Source: Bacteroidales bacterium (GTDB lineage Bacteria; Bacteroidota; Bacteroidia; Bacteroidales; P3). From it: a stretch of 64,000 bases of DNA. A model generated the notes under the pieces. The model made no database searches. It was not told where the DNA came from and saw only the letters and a list, made by a program, of their open reading frames with translations. Positions within the stretch are counted from its first letter, which is position 1, and every line of letters begins with the position of its first letter. The translations under genes and the position numbers were made by a program. The stretch lies in NCBI GenBank assembly GCA_017960475.1, contig JAGCZH010000023.1:1-64000 (forward strand), written 5' to 3'. Shown here one piece after another: positions 34,301-42,900 of this stretch.

Positions 34301-34874
34301 CTACACTCCTCTCGAGTGGGGCAATCTGAACAGGGATATCTATGTCGACCCCGTCAGCGACAATATGGGTAAGGTGCAACGTCAATCCTTTGTCCTCCTC
34401 TCCAACCAGCTCGTCAGCAATGGCGACACTGCTTCTGCCAAGGAGGCTCTCAGCATTGCCGAGAAGTTCTTCCCACGCTCTAATTTCCCAGCCGACGGCA
34501 TCTTTTATATGATTGCCTACGCCTACGCTCATGTCGGCGATCAGGTTAATGCATACGAGTCTATGTGCGCTCTCTTCGAGAACAGCATTCAGTACATCAA
34601 CTATCTGAAGAGTTTCCCGATGGATAAAGCCGCCGACGTCAAACGTCAACTGATACAACACTACAAAATGATCTACAACATTGCTGCTTTGCGTCGCCAC
34701 GAAGGCGTCAATCCTTTCAATAACCGTCGTGAGGACATCATGACCGAAGAGGGTGAGAAAACCTTTATCGCAGTCGATGCCAAGAACGCTGATCGTCTCA
34801 AGGCTATCGACGATTTCCTTGCCAGCAGTACATTCCAGAACGACATCGCCGCCTACTTCGGTGGTGGTAGGTAA
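31386..34874 (+). CDS. DUF2723 / GT117-family membrane glycosyltransferase
   Basis: The 1162-residue protein has an N-terminal membrane half with about ten helices (residues 12-360), a second membrane cluster (about 575-725), and a soluble C-terminal region including tetratricopeptide-like helices after residue 1000. The DUF2723 signature EATASWWDCGEYIATAYKVQ then VGHPPGAP lies at residues 27-58, with the acidic residues expected of GT-C transferases; DDHDRSEKTAARDFAKNYL (about 720) begins the external part. GT117 is related to O-mannosyltransferase-like proteins including TMEM260, so sugar transfer from a lipid carrier to exported proteins is likely but unproved. A small basic protein gene follows. 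Confidence 0.9.
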   Translation: MDKTLKQYHLVNNVIGWLIGIIACAVYIMTAEATASWWDCGEYIATAYKVQVGHPPGAPTFQILGRLFSLFTDPYHAAFAVNVMSAISSGLGIMFLYWTITLLGKKLLKPEELALNNTKVWAVFASGIVGALAYTFTDTYWFSAVEGEVYAMSSFFTAVVFWAILKWEEQSDDKHSLRWLILISFLVGIAIGVHLLNLLTIPAIVYVVYFKKYPKTTLKGFLVSGGISLVLLAVILWGVIPGIVNLSCDFDVFFVNKLHMGFNTGTVVFFLIIACFVAWGIWNNSHFNRPSKAVNITILVVMFALLFFAKIGAGTFSFGYFIVLLLIAAAAYYIINGKNRVVTNAAILSFLMLVVGYSTFFILVIRANTNTPLNENAPKDAVAMRAYLGREQYGQTPLLTGPYYTAGNPNGSEKDYAKYIRTQDEEGRDFYKVVAYAQNYTYDENHTGVFPRMYSPDNGRLHPLYYRYWAGDPPVGSKPTFAQNIAFFHRYQMGWMYWRYFMWNFSGRQNDVQGHHFDDNEGMQGVHFPTINYTDGNWISGIKYVDEKRLGPQDNLPDAMANNKARNRYYMLPLLLGALGLFFHCVKNRKDAFVTFIMFFMTGLAIAIYLNMPPRQPRERDYAFVGSFYFFSVWIGLGVFALYEWLTSKFEKKERNYILAISAVCILLGAFGGAWFVLGMAGVVGLIVCFVRIPDKLALPIAFVLSMSVPILLAAENWDDHDRSEKTAARDFAKNYLGLVDKNGIVITFGDNDTFPLWYIQEVEGWRTDVRILNYTLSGMHWYVDQLYNKLYESDPLPFTLPREMYGMGHELFYYQDGPRMEVTDALKMVADNQDQFVTSQNGETATLLPTNKFKITLDKPKLVANGIISQQLADSIPDAIFFDLTIRDKRGRYLVRNEMMMLDIIGTNRFERPMSIMSPSYIRDVFPVVDTYSIDDGMLSLLVPYPVYSGGSYTDRTKDYFLKGIRNDDGSYTPLEWGNLNRDIYVDPVSDNMGKVQRQSFVLLSNQLVSNGDTASAKEALSIAEKFFPRSNFPADGIFYMIAYAYAHVGDQVNAYESMCALFENSIQYINYLKSFPMDKAADVKRQLIQHYKMIYNIAALRRHEGVNPFNNRREDIMTEEGEKTFIAVDAKNADRLKAIDDFLASSTFQNDIAAYFGGGR

Positions 34875-34963
34875 TAGCAACTTGCAGTTATAGCAATCTG
34901 GTGGTTATTCTCCATCTGATTGCTATAACCGCAAAGTCTTTTGATGTATAATTATTATCTGTC

Positions 34964-35209
34964 TTGAAAAACAAAAAAAACACTAAGAAGAAAATTATTG
35001 TAAGTTTGTCATTGCGTGACTTCAATAAACTTACAGCCTTGGCCAAGAAAGAAAACGCCACTCGTCCTGTTATGGCTCGTAGATTGCTCGGCGCCAAGAT
35101 GGCGGAAATCTCAGTGGAGAAAACACCTAAACAATCTCCCAACCAGCTTGGTCTCTTCGACTCGCTTCAATACGATATCTTTAATGGCACATCAAAAGCA
35201 AGTGAATAG
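34964..35209 (+). CDS. small basic protein, ribbon-helix-helix-like
   Basis: The 81-residue product opens with a lysine-rich stretch (MKNKKNTKKK), then KIIVSLSLRDFNKLTALAKK, a strand-helix pattern like the start of ribbon-helix-helix DNA-binding proteins, followed by a second helix (RPVMARRLLGAKMAEI) and a polar tail ending NQLGLFDSLQYDIF. The start is TTG in the context CTTGAAAAACA, shared with two other genes here. It lies 48 bp before atpB in the same direction. DNA binding is an inference; I do not recognise a named family. Confidence 0.65.
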   Translation: MKNKKNTKKKIIVSLSLRDFNKLTALAKKENATRPVMARRLLGAKMAEISVEKTPKQSPNQLGLFDSLQYDIFNGTSKASE

Positions 35210-35257
35210 AACTACTATAATCTTTATACTCTAAACCCTTAAACTATACTAAATACA

Positions 35258-36415
35258 ATGAGGAAGTTCAGAATATTTCCCGTCTTATTAGCCCTCTTGG
35301 CATTGACTCTGGCAAGCTGCTCCAAAGCAGAGAAAGAGGAGGTGGACTCTGGCTCAATTATCATTGGTCACGTTACCGACTCTCACTCCTGGCACATTTG
35401 TGACTTCAAAACCAAAGAAGGCAAAGAGAAGTCCGTGGCTGTCAATCTGCCTGTCATTCTCCTCGATGACGGCCATCTTGAGGTCTTCTCGTCAAAACGC
35501 TTCCATCATGGCCACGCTGTCTATCAGGGCAAGAATCATCTCTACGCCCTCGTCGGCGGTGGCTTGGTGAAAGAGGAGATTGTCTGCGTGGAAAAAGCCA
35601 ACCCCGAACAGGCTCGGGTTGGTGATGAACCTATAGAGGTAGGAGAGGAGTTGTATGTCACGGTCAAGGATGCCGATGGCAATGTGGTTAAGCCTCTCGA
35701 CTTCTCCATCACCAAGACGGCAGCGGCCATTATCATCGCTGTTACTCTTCTTATTGTCATCGTTTTGGCTTCGGCTAAACAGTACAAAGTGCGCGACGGG
35801 AAAGCTCCTCATGGTATGCAGTCGCTGATAGAGATTCTGGTGTTGCATGTGAAAGACGACATTGTCGAGCCTATCCTTGGCCACAACACTCGTCGTTTCC
35901 TCCCTTATCTGCTCACTCTTTTCTTCTTTATTATCTTCTGCAACATATTGGGCCTTATTCCGATATTCCCTGCTGGAGCCAATATCACTGGCAACATCGC
36001 TGTGACCGCCATCTTGGCGCTGATTACTTTCTTTATCACCAACTTCAACGGCAACAAACACTATTGGAAAGATGTTTTCTGGACTCCTGGTGTGCCGTCA
36101 TGGCTGAAGATTTTCCCATTGATGCCTATAGTTGAGTTGGTGGGAGTCTTCACAAAGCCTATAGTCCTCATGATTCGACTTTTTGCCAACATGACTGCCG
36201 GTCATATCGTCATCCTCGGCTTTGTCGTCATTATCTTTATCCTCTCCAACAGCCTCGGTATGGCTGTCGGCGGCGCAGTTTCTGTGGTGTCGGTGATTTT
36301 CGCTGTCTTCATCAGCCTTCTTGAATGCTTGGTGGCATATATCCAGGCATTTGTTTTCACCATGCTTTCGGCTCTATATATCAGTATGGCAGTGGAGACT
36401 CCCGAGGAGGCATAA
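35258..36415 (+). CDS. atpB: F0F1 ATP synthase subunit a
   Basis: The 385-residue protein forms the proton half-channel of F0. Its C-terminal 230 residues carry the family helices and the essential arginine in MIRLFANMTAGH (Arg307), matching Arg210 of E. coli. The first 150 residues are an exported extension with a lipoprotein-like signal (LTLASC, Cys21) and HVTDSHSWHICDF, typical of Bacteroidota AtpB. The odd point is context: genes for subunits c, b, delta, alpha, gamma, beta and epsilon are absent; pgk follows after 45 bp. The protein appears intact, so the remaining subunits should lie elsewhere on the chromosome. Confidence 0.93.
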   Translation: MRKFRIFPVLLALLALTLASCSKAEKEEVDSGSIIIGHVTDSHSWHICDFKTKEGKEKSVAVNLPVILLDDGHLEVFSSKRFHHGHAVYQGKNHLYALVGGGLVKEEIVCVEKANPEQARVGDEPIEVGEELYVTVKDADGNVVKPLDFSITKTAAAIIIAVTLLIVIVLASAKQYKVRDGKAPHGMQSLIEILVLHVKDDIVEPILGHNTRRFLPYLLTLFFFIIFCNILGLIPIFPAGANITGNIAVTAILALITFFITNFNGNKHYWKDVFWTPGVPSWLKIFPLMPIVELVGVFTKPIVLMIRLFANMTAGHIVILGFVVIIFILSNSLGMAVGGAVSVVSVIFAVFISLLECLVAYIQAFVFTMLSALYISMAVETPEEA

Positions 36416-36460
36416 TGGCTTTTCAACCCTTATTTTGTTTAACCCCCTAAACCCTAATAC

Positions 36461-37657
36461 ATGAAATCTATCAACGACATCAACTTCAAAGGCCGCAAGG
36501 TCCTGCTCCGCGTCGACTTTAATGTCCCCGTGGACGACAATAAAAACATCACCGACGACACTCGTATGCGCGAGTCTATGCCCACCATCAACAAACTTCT
36601 TGCCGACGGTGCCGCCATCATCATTATGGCCCATTTCGGCCGTCCTAAGAAGGGCGGTTTTGAGCCTGAGCTCACTTTGGCTCCTGTCGCTAAACACCTC
36701 GAGGAACTTACAGGTCGCACCGTGAAATTCACCCAGGCTCTTCTGGGTAGTGGTGAGCCCGAAGCCATGGCTGCCTCATTGAAAGACGGTGAAATCATGC
36801 TGCTTGAGAACATCCGCTTCTATCCCGGCGAGACTAAGGGCGACGAGGCTTTGGCCGAACAGCTCTCCAAACTGGGCGATTGCTACATCAACGACGCTTT
36901 CGGCGCCGCTCACCGCGAGCACAGCTCTACTGCTGTAATAGCCAAGTTCTTCCCCAACGACAAATACTTCGGATTCCTCATGGAGAACGAGGTCCGCAAT
37001 CTGGAGAAGCTCATGCAGAATCCACCGCGCCCCTTCACCGCTATCATCGGCGGCAGCAAGGTGAGCAGCAAGATCGGCATTCTGGAGAATCTTCTTGACA
37101 AGGTCGACAATATGATTATCATCGGCGGCATGCGTTACACCTTCACCAAGGCACTCGGTGGCAAAATCGGCAACAGCATTTGCGAGGACGACAAACTCGA
37201 CTTGGCTCGCGAGCTTATGCGCCGTATGGATGAAAAGGGTGTGAAGTACTATCTGCCTGTCGACAGTGTCATAGGTGACAAATTCGGCAACGACGCCAAC
37301 ACGCAGATTGTGCCCAGTGGCGAGGTTCCCGATGGCTGGGAGAGCATGGATTGCGGTCCCGAGAGCTGCAAGGCTATCCGCGACATTATCATGGCTTCCA
37401 AGACTATCCTCTGGAACGGTCCTGCAGGTGTCTTCGAACTAGAGACTTTCGCTAAAGGCACCAACCACATCGCTCAGAGTGTCGCCGACGCATGCAAGCA
37501 AGGTTGCTTCGCCGCTGTGGGTGGTGGCGACAGCGTGGCTGCCGTCAAGCAGATGCACCTCGCTGACCAGATGAGCTATGTCTCCACTGGCGGTGGCGCC
37601 ATGCTCGAATACCTCGAAGGCAAAGTCCTCCCCGGCATCAAAGCTATTAAAGAATAA
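36461..37657 (+). CDS. pgk: phosphoglycerate kinase
   Basis: The 398-residue enzyme transfers phosphate from 1,3-bisphosphoglycerate to ADP in glycolysis. Motifs: KVLLRVDFNVP (about 13-23), the substrate-binding HFGRPK, LLENIRFYPGETK, GGSKVSSKI and, at the C-terminus, WNGPAGVFE and GGGDSVAAV with nucleotide-binding residues. Length is standard. It is transcribed after atpB with an AAC-rich 45-bp spacer and is followed by a strong terminator at 37675-37712. Confidence 0.96.
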   Translation: MKSINDINFKGRKVLLRVDFNVPVDDNKNITDDTRMRESMPTINKLLADGAAIIIMAHFGRPKKGGFEPELTLAPVAKHLEELTGRTVKFTQALLGSGEPEAMAASLKDGEIMLLENIRFYPGETKGDEALAEQLSKLGDCYINDAFGAAHREHSSTAVIAKFFPNDKYFGFLMENEVRNLEKLMQNPPRPFTAIIGGSKVSSKIGILENLLDKVDNMIIIGGMRYTFTKALGGKIGNSICEDDKLDLARELMRRMDEKGVKYYLPVDSVIGDKFGNDANTQIVPSGEVPDGWESMDCGPESCKAIRDIIMASKTILWNGPAGVFELETFAKGTNHIAQSVADACKQGCFAAVGGGDSVAAVKQMHLADQMSYVSTGGGAMLEYLEGKVLPGIKAIKE

Positions 37658-37674
37658 TCACTTATTTATATCAG

Positions 37675-37712
37675 GGTTCTTAAGGTTAACAAAGACCTTA
37701 AGAACCTTTTTT
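37675..37712 (+). terminator. rho-independent terminator after pgk, ending 2 bp before the ygiQ start
   Basis: A perfect 12-bp stem (GGTTCTTAAGGT / ACCTTAAGAACC, 37675-37686 and 37695-37706) with an 8-base loop is followed by six T (37707-37712). The next gene's ATG is at 37715, so this hairpin fills the whole space before it. Confidence 0.88.
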
Positions 37713-37714
37713 CT

Positions 37715-39499
37715 ATGAGCCACTTTTTGCCTATAACATTGGAAGAGATGAAGCGGCTCGGTTGGGAGCAGGCCGACGTTATCCTAGTAACTGGCGACGC
37801 CTATATAGACCATCCTGCCTTTGGTACCGCTGTTATTGGCCGTACCCTTGAGGCTGCGGGCTTCCGTGTGGCAGTGATCCCCCAACCAAACTGGCGCGAC
37901 GACTTGCGCGATTTTCGCAAGTTTGGTGTCCCACGTCTTTTCTTTGGCGTCACAAGTGGTGCTATGGACAGCATGGTAAACCACTATACCGCCGCGCGCC
38001 GTCTACGCCATGACGACGCATATACTCCTGGCGGTCAGGCTGGTTTCCGCCCTGATAGGGCTACTTACGTCTACTCTCGTATTCTTAAACAGATTTACCC
38101 CGATGTGCCGGTAATCATCGCTGGCATCGAGGCAAGTATGCGTCGTCTGGCTCACTACGACTACTGGGATGACAAACTGTACCCCTCCATTCTCGCCGAC
38201 ACACCCGCCGATTTGATGAACTACGGTATGGGTGAGAAAACGACCCTCAAAATCGCCAAGCTGCTTAATGAGGGGAAAGGCATAAAAGCCTGTTTCAATC
38301 TGCCTCAAGTAGCGTATACTAGCAGGACTTGTCCCACAAGCGATACTGGCGAGGTGATAGAGCTGCATTCCTATGAGGAATGCCTTAAAAGCAAGCGTTG
38401 TGAGGCCGAAAACTACCATATCATCGAACTAGAGAGCAACAAGATAAAATCCGCCACTCTCGTCCAGCGTCATGGTGACAGCTATGTTGTTGTAAATCCG
38501 CCAGAGCCACCTATGACCACAGAGGAAATCGATGCCTCTTTCGATTTACCGTACCTTAGACAGCCTCATCCCAAGTATAAGAAGAGAGGAGCCATTCCAG
38601 CCTTCGAAATGATTAAAAACTCCGTTAACATTCACCGTGGCTGTTTCGGCGGCTGTTCGTTCTGCACTATCAGCGCTCATCAAGGCAAACAGATTGCCAG
38701 CCGTAGCGAACGCTCTATCCTTGCCGAAATACACCAGATGACGAAACAGGAGGGCTTCAATGGCGTTATTACGGACCTTGGGGGTCCTTCGGCAAATATG
38801 TACCGCATGACTGGCAAGAATAGGGAGCTGTGTCTCAAATGCGGCCGTTTCAGCTGCATTCAACCATCTATTTGCCGCAACCTTGAATGTGACCATAAAC
38901 CTATTATGGAACTTTATAGAAAGGTCAATGGTTTGCCGGAAATAAAACATGTTTATATCGGTAGTGGCATTCGTTGTGACCTTTTCACAAATGAAAACCA
39001 CGGCTGGGAATATTTTGCCGATGTGGTTAGAAATCATGTCAGCGGACGACTAAAAGTGGCTCCTGAACATACTTCCGACAAGGTTTTGAAGTTGATGCGA
39101 AAACCTGCTTTCGACCTATTCATCAAGACAAAAAATGAATTTGACCGTATTTGTAAACAAGCTGGCTTGCGCTATCAGTTAATTCCTTATTTTATCAGCT
39201 CACATCCTGGCTGCCGCCTTAAAGATATGGCCGATTTGGCTTTGAAGATGCAGCAGATGGGCTATCGTCTAGAGCAAATACAGGATTTCACACCTACACC
39301 GATGACACTCTCCACCGAGATGTATTATACAGGTATCAATCCGGCTACTATGGAACCTGTGTATGTGGCGCGGCACCCCAACGAGAAACGCGAACAAAAT
39401 CAAATGTTTTTCTTCTATAAGCGTGAAATGCAGCCATCAATAAGAGCTGCGTTGAAAAAAGCACATCTAGATAGTTACATCAAAAGTTTAAAATTATAA
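37715..39499 (+). CDS. YgiQ-family radical SAM protein
   Basis: The 594-residue protein has an N-terminal UPF0313 domain (FLPITLEEM, VTGDAYIDHPAFG, PQPNWRD), the radical SAM cluster CFGGCSFC (Cys310, 314, 317) and a C-terminal region with ISSHPGCRLKDM. YgiQ proteins are conserved but their reaction is not established. The start codon is fixed by family alignment of the first residues, yet it lies only 2 bp after a terminator U-tract, leaving no usual leader. It is followed by mgtC with 5 bp and then the T9SS protein, so the three are likely coupled. Confidence 0.93.
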   Translation: MSHFLPITLEEMKRLGWEQADVILVTGDAYIDHPAFGTAVIGRTLEAAGFRVAVIPQPNWRDDLRDFRKFGVPRLFFGVTSGAMDSMVNHYTAARRLRHDDAYTPGGQAGFRPDRATYVYSRILKQIYPDVPVIIAGIEASMRRLAHYDYWDDKLYPSILADTPADLMNYGMGEKTTLKIAKLLNEGKGIKACFNLPQVAYTSRTCPTSDTGEVIELHSYEECLKSKRCEAENYHIIELESNKIKSATLVQRHGDSYVVVNPPEPPMTTEEIDASFDLPYLRQPHPKYKKRGAIPAFEMIKNSVNIHRGCFGGCSFCTISAHQGKQIASRSERSILAEIHQMTKQEGFNGVITDLGGPSANMYRMTGKNRELCLKCGRFSCIQPSICRNLECDHKPIMELYRKVNGLPEIKHVYIGSGIRCDLFTNENHGWEYFADVVRNHVSGRLKVAPEHTSDKVLKLMRKPAFDLFIKTKNEFDRICKQAGLRYQLIPYFISSHPGCRLKDMADLALKMQQMGYRLEQIQDFTPTPMTLSTEMYYTGINPATMEPVYVARHPNEKREQNQMFFFYKREMQPSIRAALKKAHLDSYIKSLKL

Positions 39500-39504
39500 T
39501 AATC

Positions 39505-39996
39505 ATGAATTTGTCAATATTTGCCATGCGCCTTGTCGCCGCTTTGATATGTGGTATTCTTATTGGTCTTGAGCGTCAGTTGCGCCAGCGTAGCGCAGGT
39601 CTGACTACCAACTCGTTGGTGTCGGTTGGAGCATGCATTTTCATCCTAATCTCTGAGACTGTCATAGCTAATGCTGTCGCCGATGGAGGTCTTGTTAATA
39701 ACGACAACCTACGTGTTTTGGCGCAGATTGTTACCGGTATCGGTTTTTTGGGTGCCGGTGTTATTTTGCGCGACGGCTTTACCATTCACGGTCTTAATTC
39801 GGCTGCTACTTTGTGGTGCTCGGCAGCTGTGGGTTCGCTCTGCGGTTATGGTCTCTGGCTTGAGGCGGTCATTGCGGTGAGCGTTATTCTTTTTATCAAT
39901 TGGATATTGAAATTTATAGAGCATTATCTTGAGAACCACCAGAAGGACAATCCCTATGCCGATCCTTACGAAAAAAAAGAGAAAGATAAAGAATGA
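39505..39996 (+). CDS. MgtC/SapB-family membrane protein
   Basis: The 163-residue product has four or five membrane helices and the MgtC core GILIGLERQLRQRSAGLTTNSLVSVGA (residues 17-43), IGFLGAGVI and the LNSAATLWCSAAVG segment. The tail is short and charged (ENHQKDNPYADPYEKKEKDKE). MgtC proteins affect Mg2+ homeostasis and the ATP synthase in pathogens, but this short form lacks the C-terminal ACT-like domain. The stop overlaps the next ATG by 4 bp. Confidence 0.9.
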   Translation: MNLSIFAMRLVAALICGILIGLERQLRQRSAGLTTNSLVSVGACIFILISETVIANAVADGGLVNNDNLRVLAQIVTGIGFLGAGVILRDGFTIHGLNSAATLWCSAAVGSLCGYGLWLEAVIAVSVILFINWILKFIEHYLENHQKDNPYADPYEKKEKDKE

Positions 39997-42900
39997 TACA
40001 TTGTGAAAGTCGCATCACATATAAGTATTATTACAAGGCGGGACTAAATAAAGGCAGAGTATCATTGCATTTCTTTTGTCGGCTTTTAGTCTTGTTGTTG
40101 CTGTCACATATCGGCTCAACAGGATTGAAATGTCAAACCATTATTCTTCCGGCACATGGGTCAGGGGATACCGTTATGAGTTATGCCGAGGTGTACGACG
40201 ATGGAGGTCCGTGGGGGACCTATTCGTCGTCGTGCAATGCAACATATACATTCCATACCACAAATGTTATGGGTCGTTACCGTATAGAGGTTCAGAGTCA
40301 ATTAGTGCACCCTTTGGGTAATGCCCAATTGACGATTGCCAATAACGTGGGCGGCTCTGTAATATGTACGTACCCTTCGGGGAGTGGAGGCGTTTACTAC
40401 AGCACGGGCAATACTGTGACAATCTCATTCACGGCAGACGATGATTTCCCGACAGATGGGTTCAAGGTTATACTATGTGAATTTGTGCAGTATGATCCTT
40501 TGCAGCTCCATACCGACTATTCCGACAGCTCAACGGTGGAGATTACTTGGCAGGAATCGGATACCAATGTCGTTTGGGTGCTTGATTATGCTTTTGACAC
40601 CAGTGGCGCCAATACTGCTACATTCTTTGACACTTCGACAAATTACATTACGGTTTACCTCAACGCACCCTATTTCTTCCTGGATAGCGTTCCTGAGGGT
40701 TGGAGTGTGCTATACCGGCTCTTATCGCAAGGTGCGTCAGGGTGCTACAAAAATAACAATGGCACAATCGCACCGCCTAGTGAACCGCACGTCTGCCCAT
40801 GTATAAGGCCCTTGTCGGTCTCTTATGTGGCGTTGCCCGACAGCATACGTATAACATGGGAAACCGACACTATAGTGGATTTTTGGTATGTATTAATAGC
40901 TGGCATTGGTGTTGACACCATAGTGGCAGGCCATATTATGGAGATAACGGTGCCATACGATTTCAGTATCTGTAATGGCGATGTGGTGATAGTTGTCGGT
41001 AATTGTGATAATGCGTCATGTAACAGCAATTGGGTTGGCATTCCGCAAGGAGGGTGTCAACGAACGGTAGGCACAATACATATGACGGATAGAACCGTCA
41101 ACAGTATATCGCTGTCTTGGAGCGATACCGACAACGATTCTGATCTTTATGTGTTGACTGTCAAGAGTTATGGTGTTGTGTATCCTCAGGAACAGGTTCT
41201 CGACACGCTGCCACATGGTGTAACCACATACACCGTCACCAACCTGTCACCCTATACACTCTACGAGTTTACCATATATTTGTTATGCGGTGGCACCACC
41301 ACTGGTTGTAGGATTTCGCGGAATTATTTTAGGACGGACGTTGAGGGTTGTATTAATTACGTTGATTTCAGTGATATGTCGTCTATCCACATGACCAGTG
41401 GAACATACCAGAACCCTATGCAGTATGTCGTTCTCGGTGACGAGCGCCATGTGCCCATTGTCGATACAACGATGTATGACATTAATACGCTCTACGCCTT
41501 GCATTGCGTACCTCCAGGTGGAAATATGTCGTTCCGGTTGGGTAACGACAACGTCGGCGCAGAAGGAGAGACAGTGACTTTCGACTATCTTGTCGACACC
41601 CTCGATAAGGATATGCTTGTAGTCAATTATGCCGTAGTGCTCCAAAACCCCAACCACAACAGCTCTAATCAGCCGCATTTCACTCTTGAGATTCTTGACA
41701 TTAACGGCAACCTTCTTGACAGCAATTGCTTCCATGCCGACTTTTATGCCGCCGGCGATTTGGGATGGAACAGCGTGGCTGGCAGCAATGTGATATGGAA
41801 GGATTGGACAACGATAGGTCTTGACATCTCTCCCTATCATAATCAGAACATCAAGATACGTTTTACAACCAAGGATTGTGCCGACGGCGGTCATTTCGGC
41901 TATGCCTATTTCACCGTAGACTGCGACAGCCGTCGTATTGCGCTTGTCAACCTCTGCGACAATAACGATTCTGTCCGCCTCCGTGCTCCTGTGGGATTTG
42001 AATATCAATGGACAAAAGGCGATGATACTACTGTTGTGTCTACCGAAAACGAGATTGTTGTCCCTGCCGACACCTCTCTGTATCGTTGCAAAGCCACATT
42101 CTTTGGCAGAGGAGACTGCGGTTTCACCGTCACGGCTTATGCCGCGATGCCATATCCTAAAGCGGATATGAGATTTCGCATAGATACTTGTGAGCAAAGG
42201 CTGATTCTTTATAATGACAGTCGTGTCGATATCGATACCAATTTCAGCAAATATGTTAGGCAGTATATAGATAGTGTGTGGTGGATTGTTGACGGCGTTG
42301 TCATGCATGGCGACAGTCTCTCGTTGACAATCGACACTAACCGCCTGTATAGCGTCTCATTATTTTGTCATCTTAGTGGATCGACATGTGTCGACAGTAT
42401 CCATGAGGATGTTTATTTGAACATTTACCATCGACACGAGATAGCAGCGCCTGATATGTGCTGCTATGGCGATCAGGTGACCTTTCAAGCCAATCTTTAC
42501 CCACCCGAAGAGTATCTCTTGCTTTGGAGCGACAGCAGCACGGGCTCCTCCACAACTATCACTGTGCTCTCTGACACCATATTGTCTCTCACGGCGGTAT
42601 ATCACGGATGTTCATACCATATTGATCATCATATCTCCGTAATGCCACATTACGACGATACTTTGTCTCTCACCATCTGCCAGGGCAATTGCGACACACT
42701 TGGTTTCTCGTTCTCATCGTTGACGACATCAGGCATTTACACCAATCGGCTGCATAGCCAATATGGGTGCGACTCGCTTATGACTATGGTGCTTACCGTG
42801 AATCCCTCTTATTACGACACTATTCTGGTGGCTACATGCGATGAGTCTTACCATGACGAGCTCTTCTCGGTCGACACAACGGGATTTTATAGTGTTTCCT

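Noticed and set aside
41283-42308. 341-codon minus-strand open frame
   Set aside because: Antisense inside the T9SS cargo gene, no motifs and no promoter or ribosome site.
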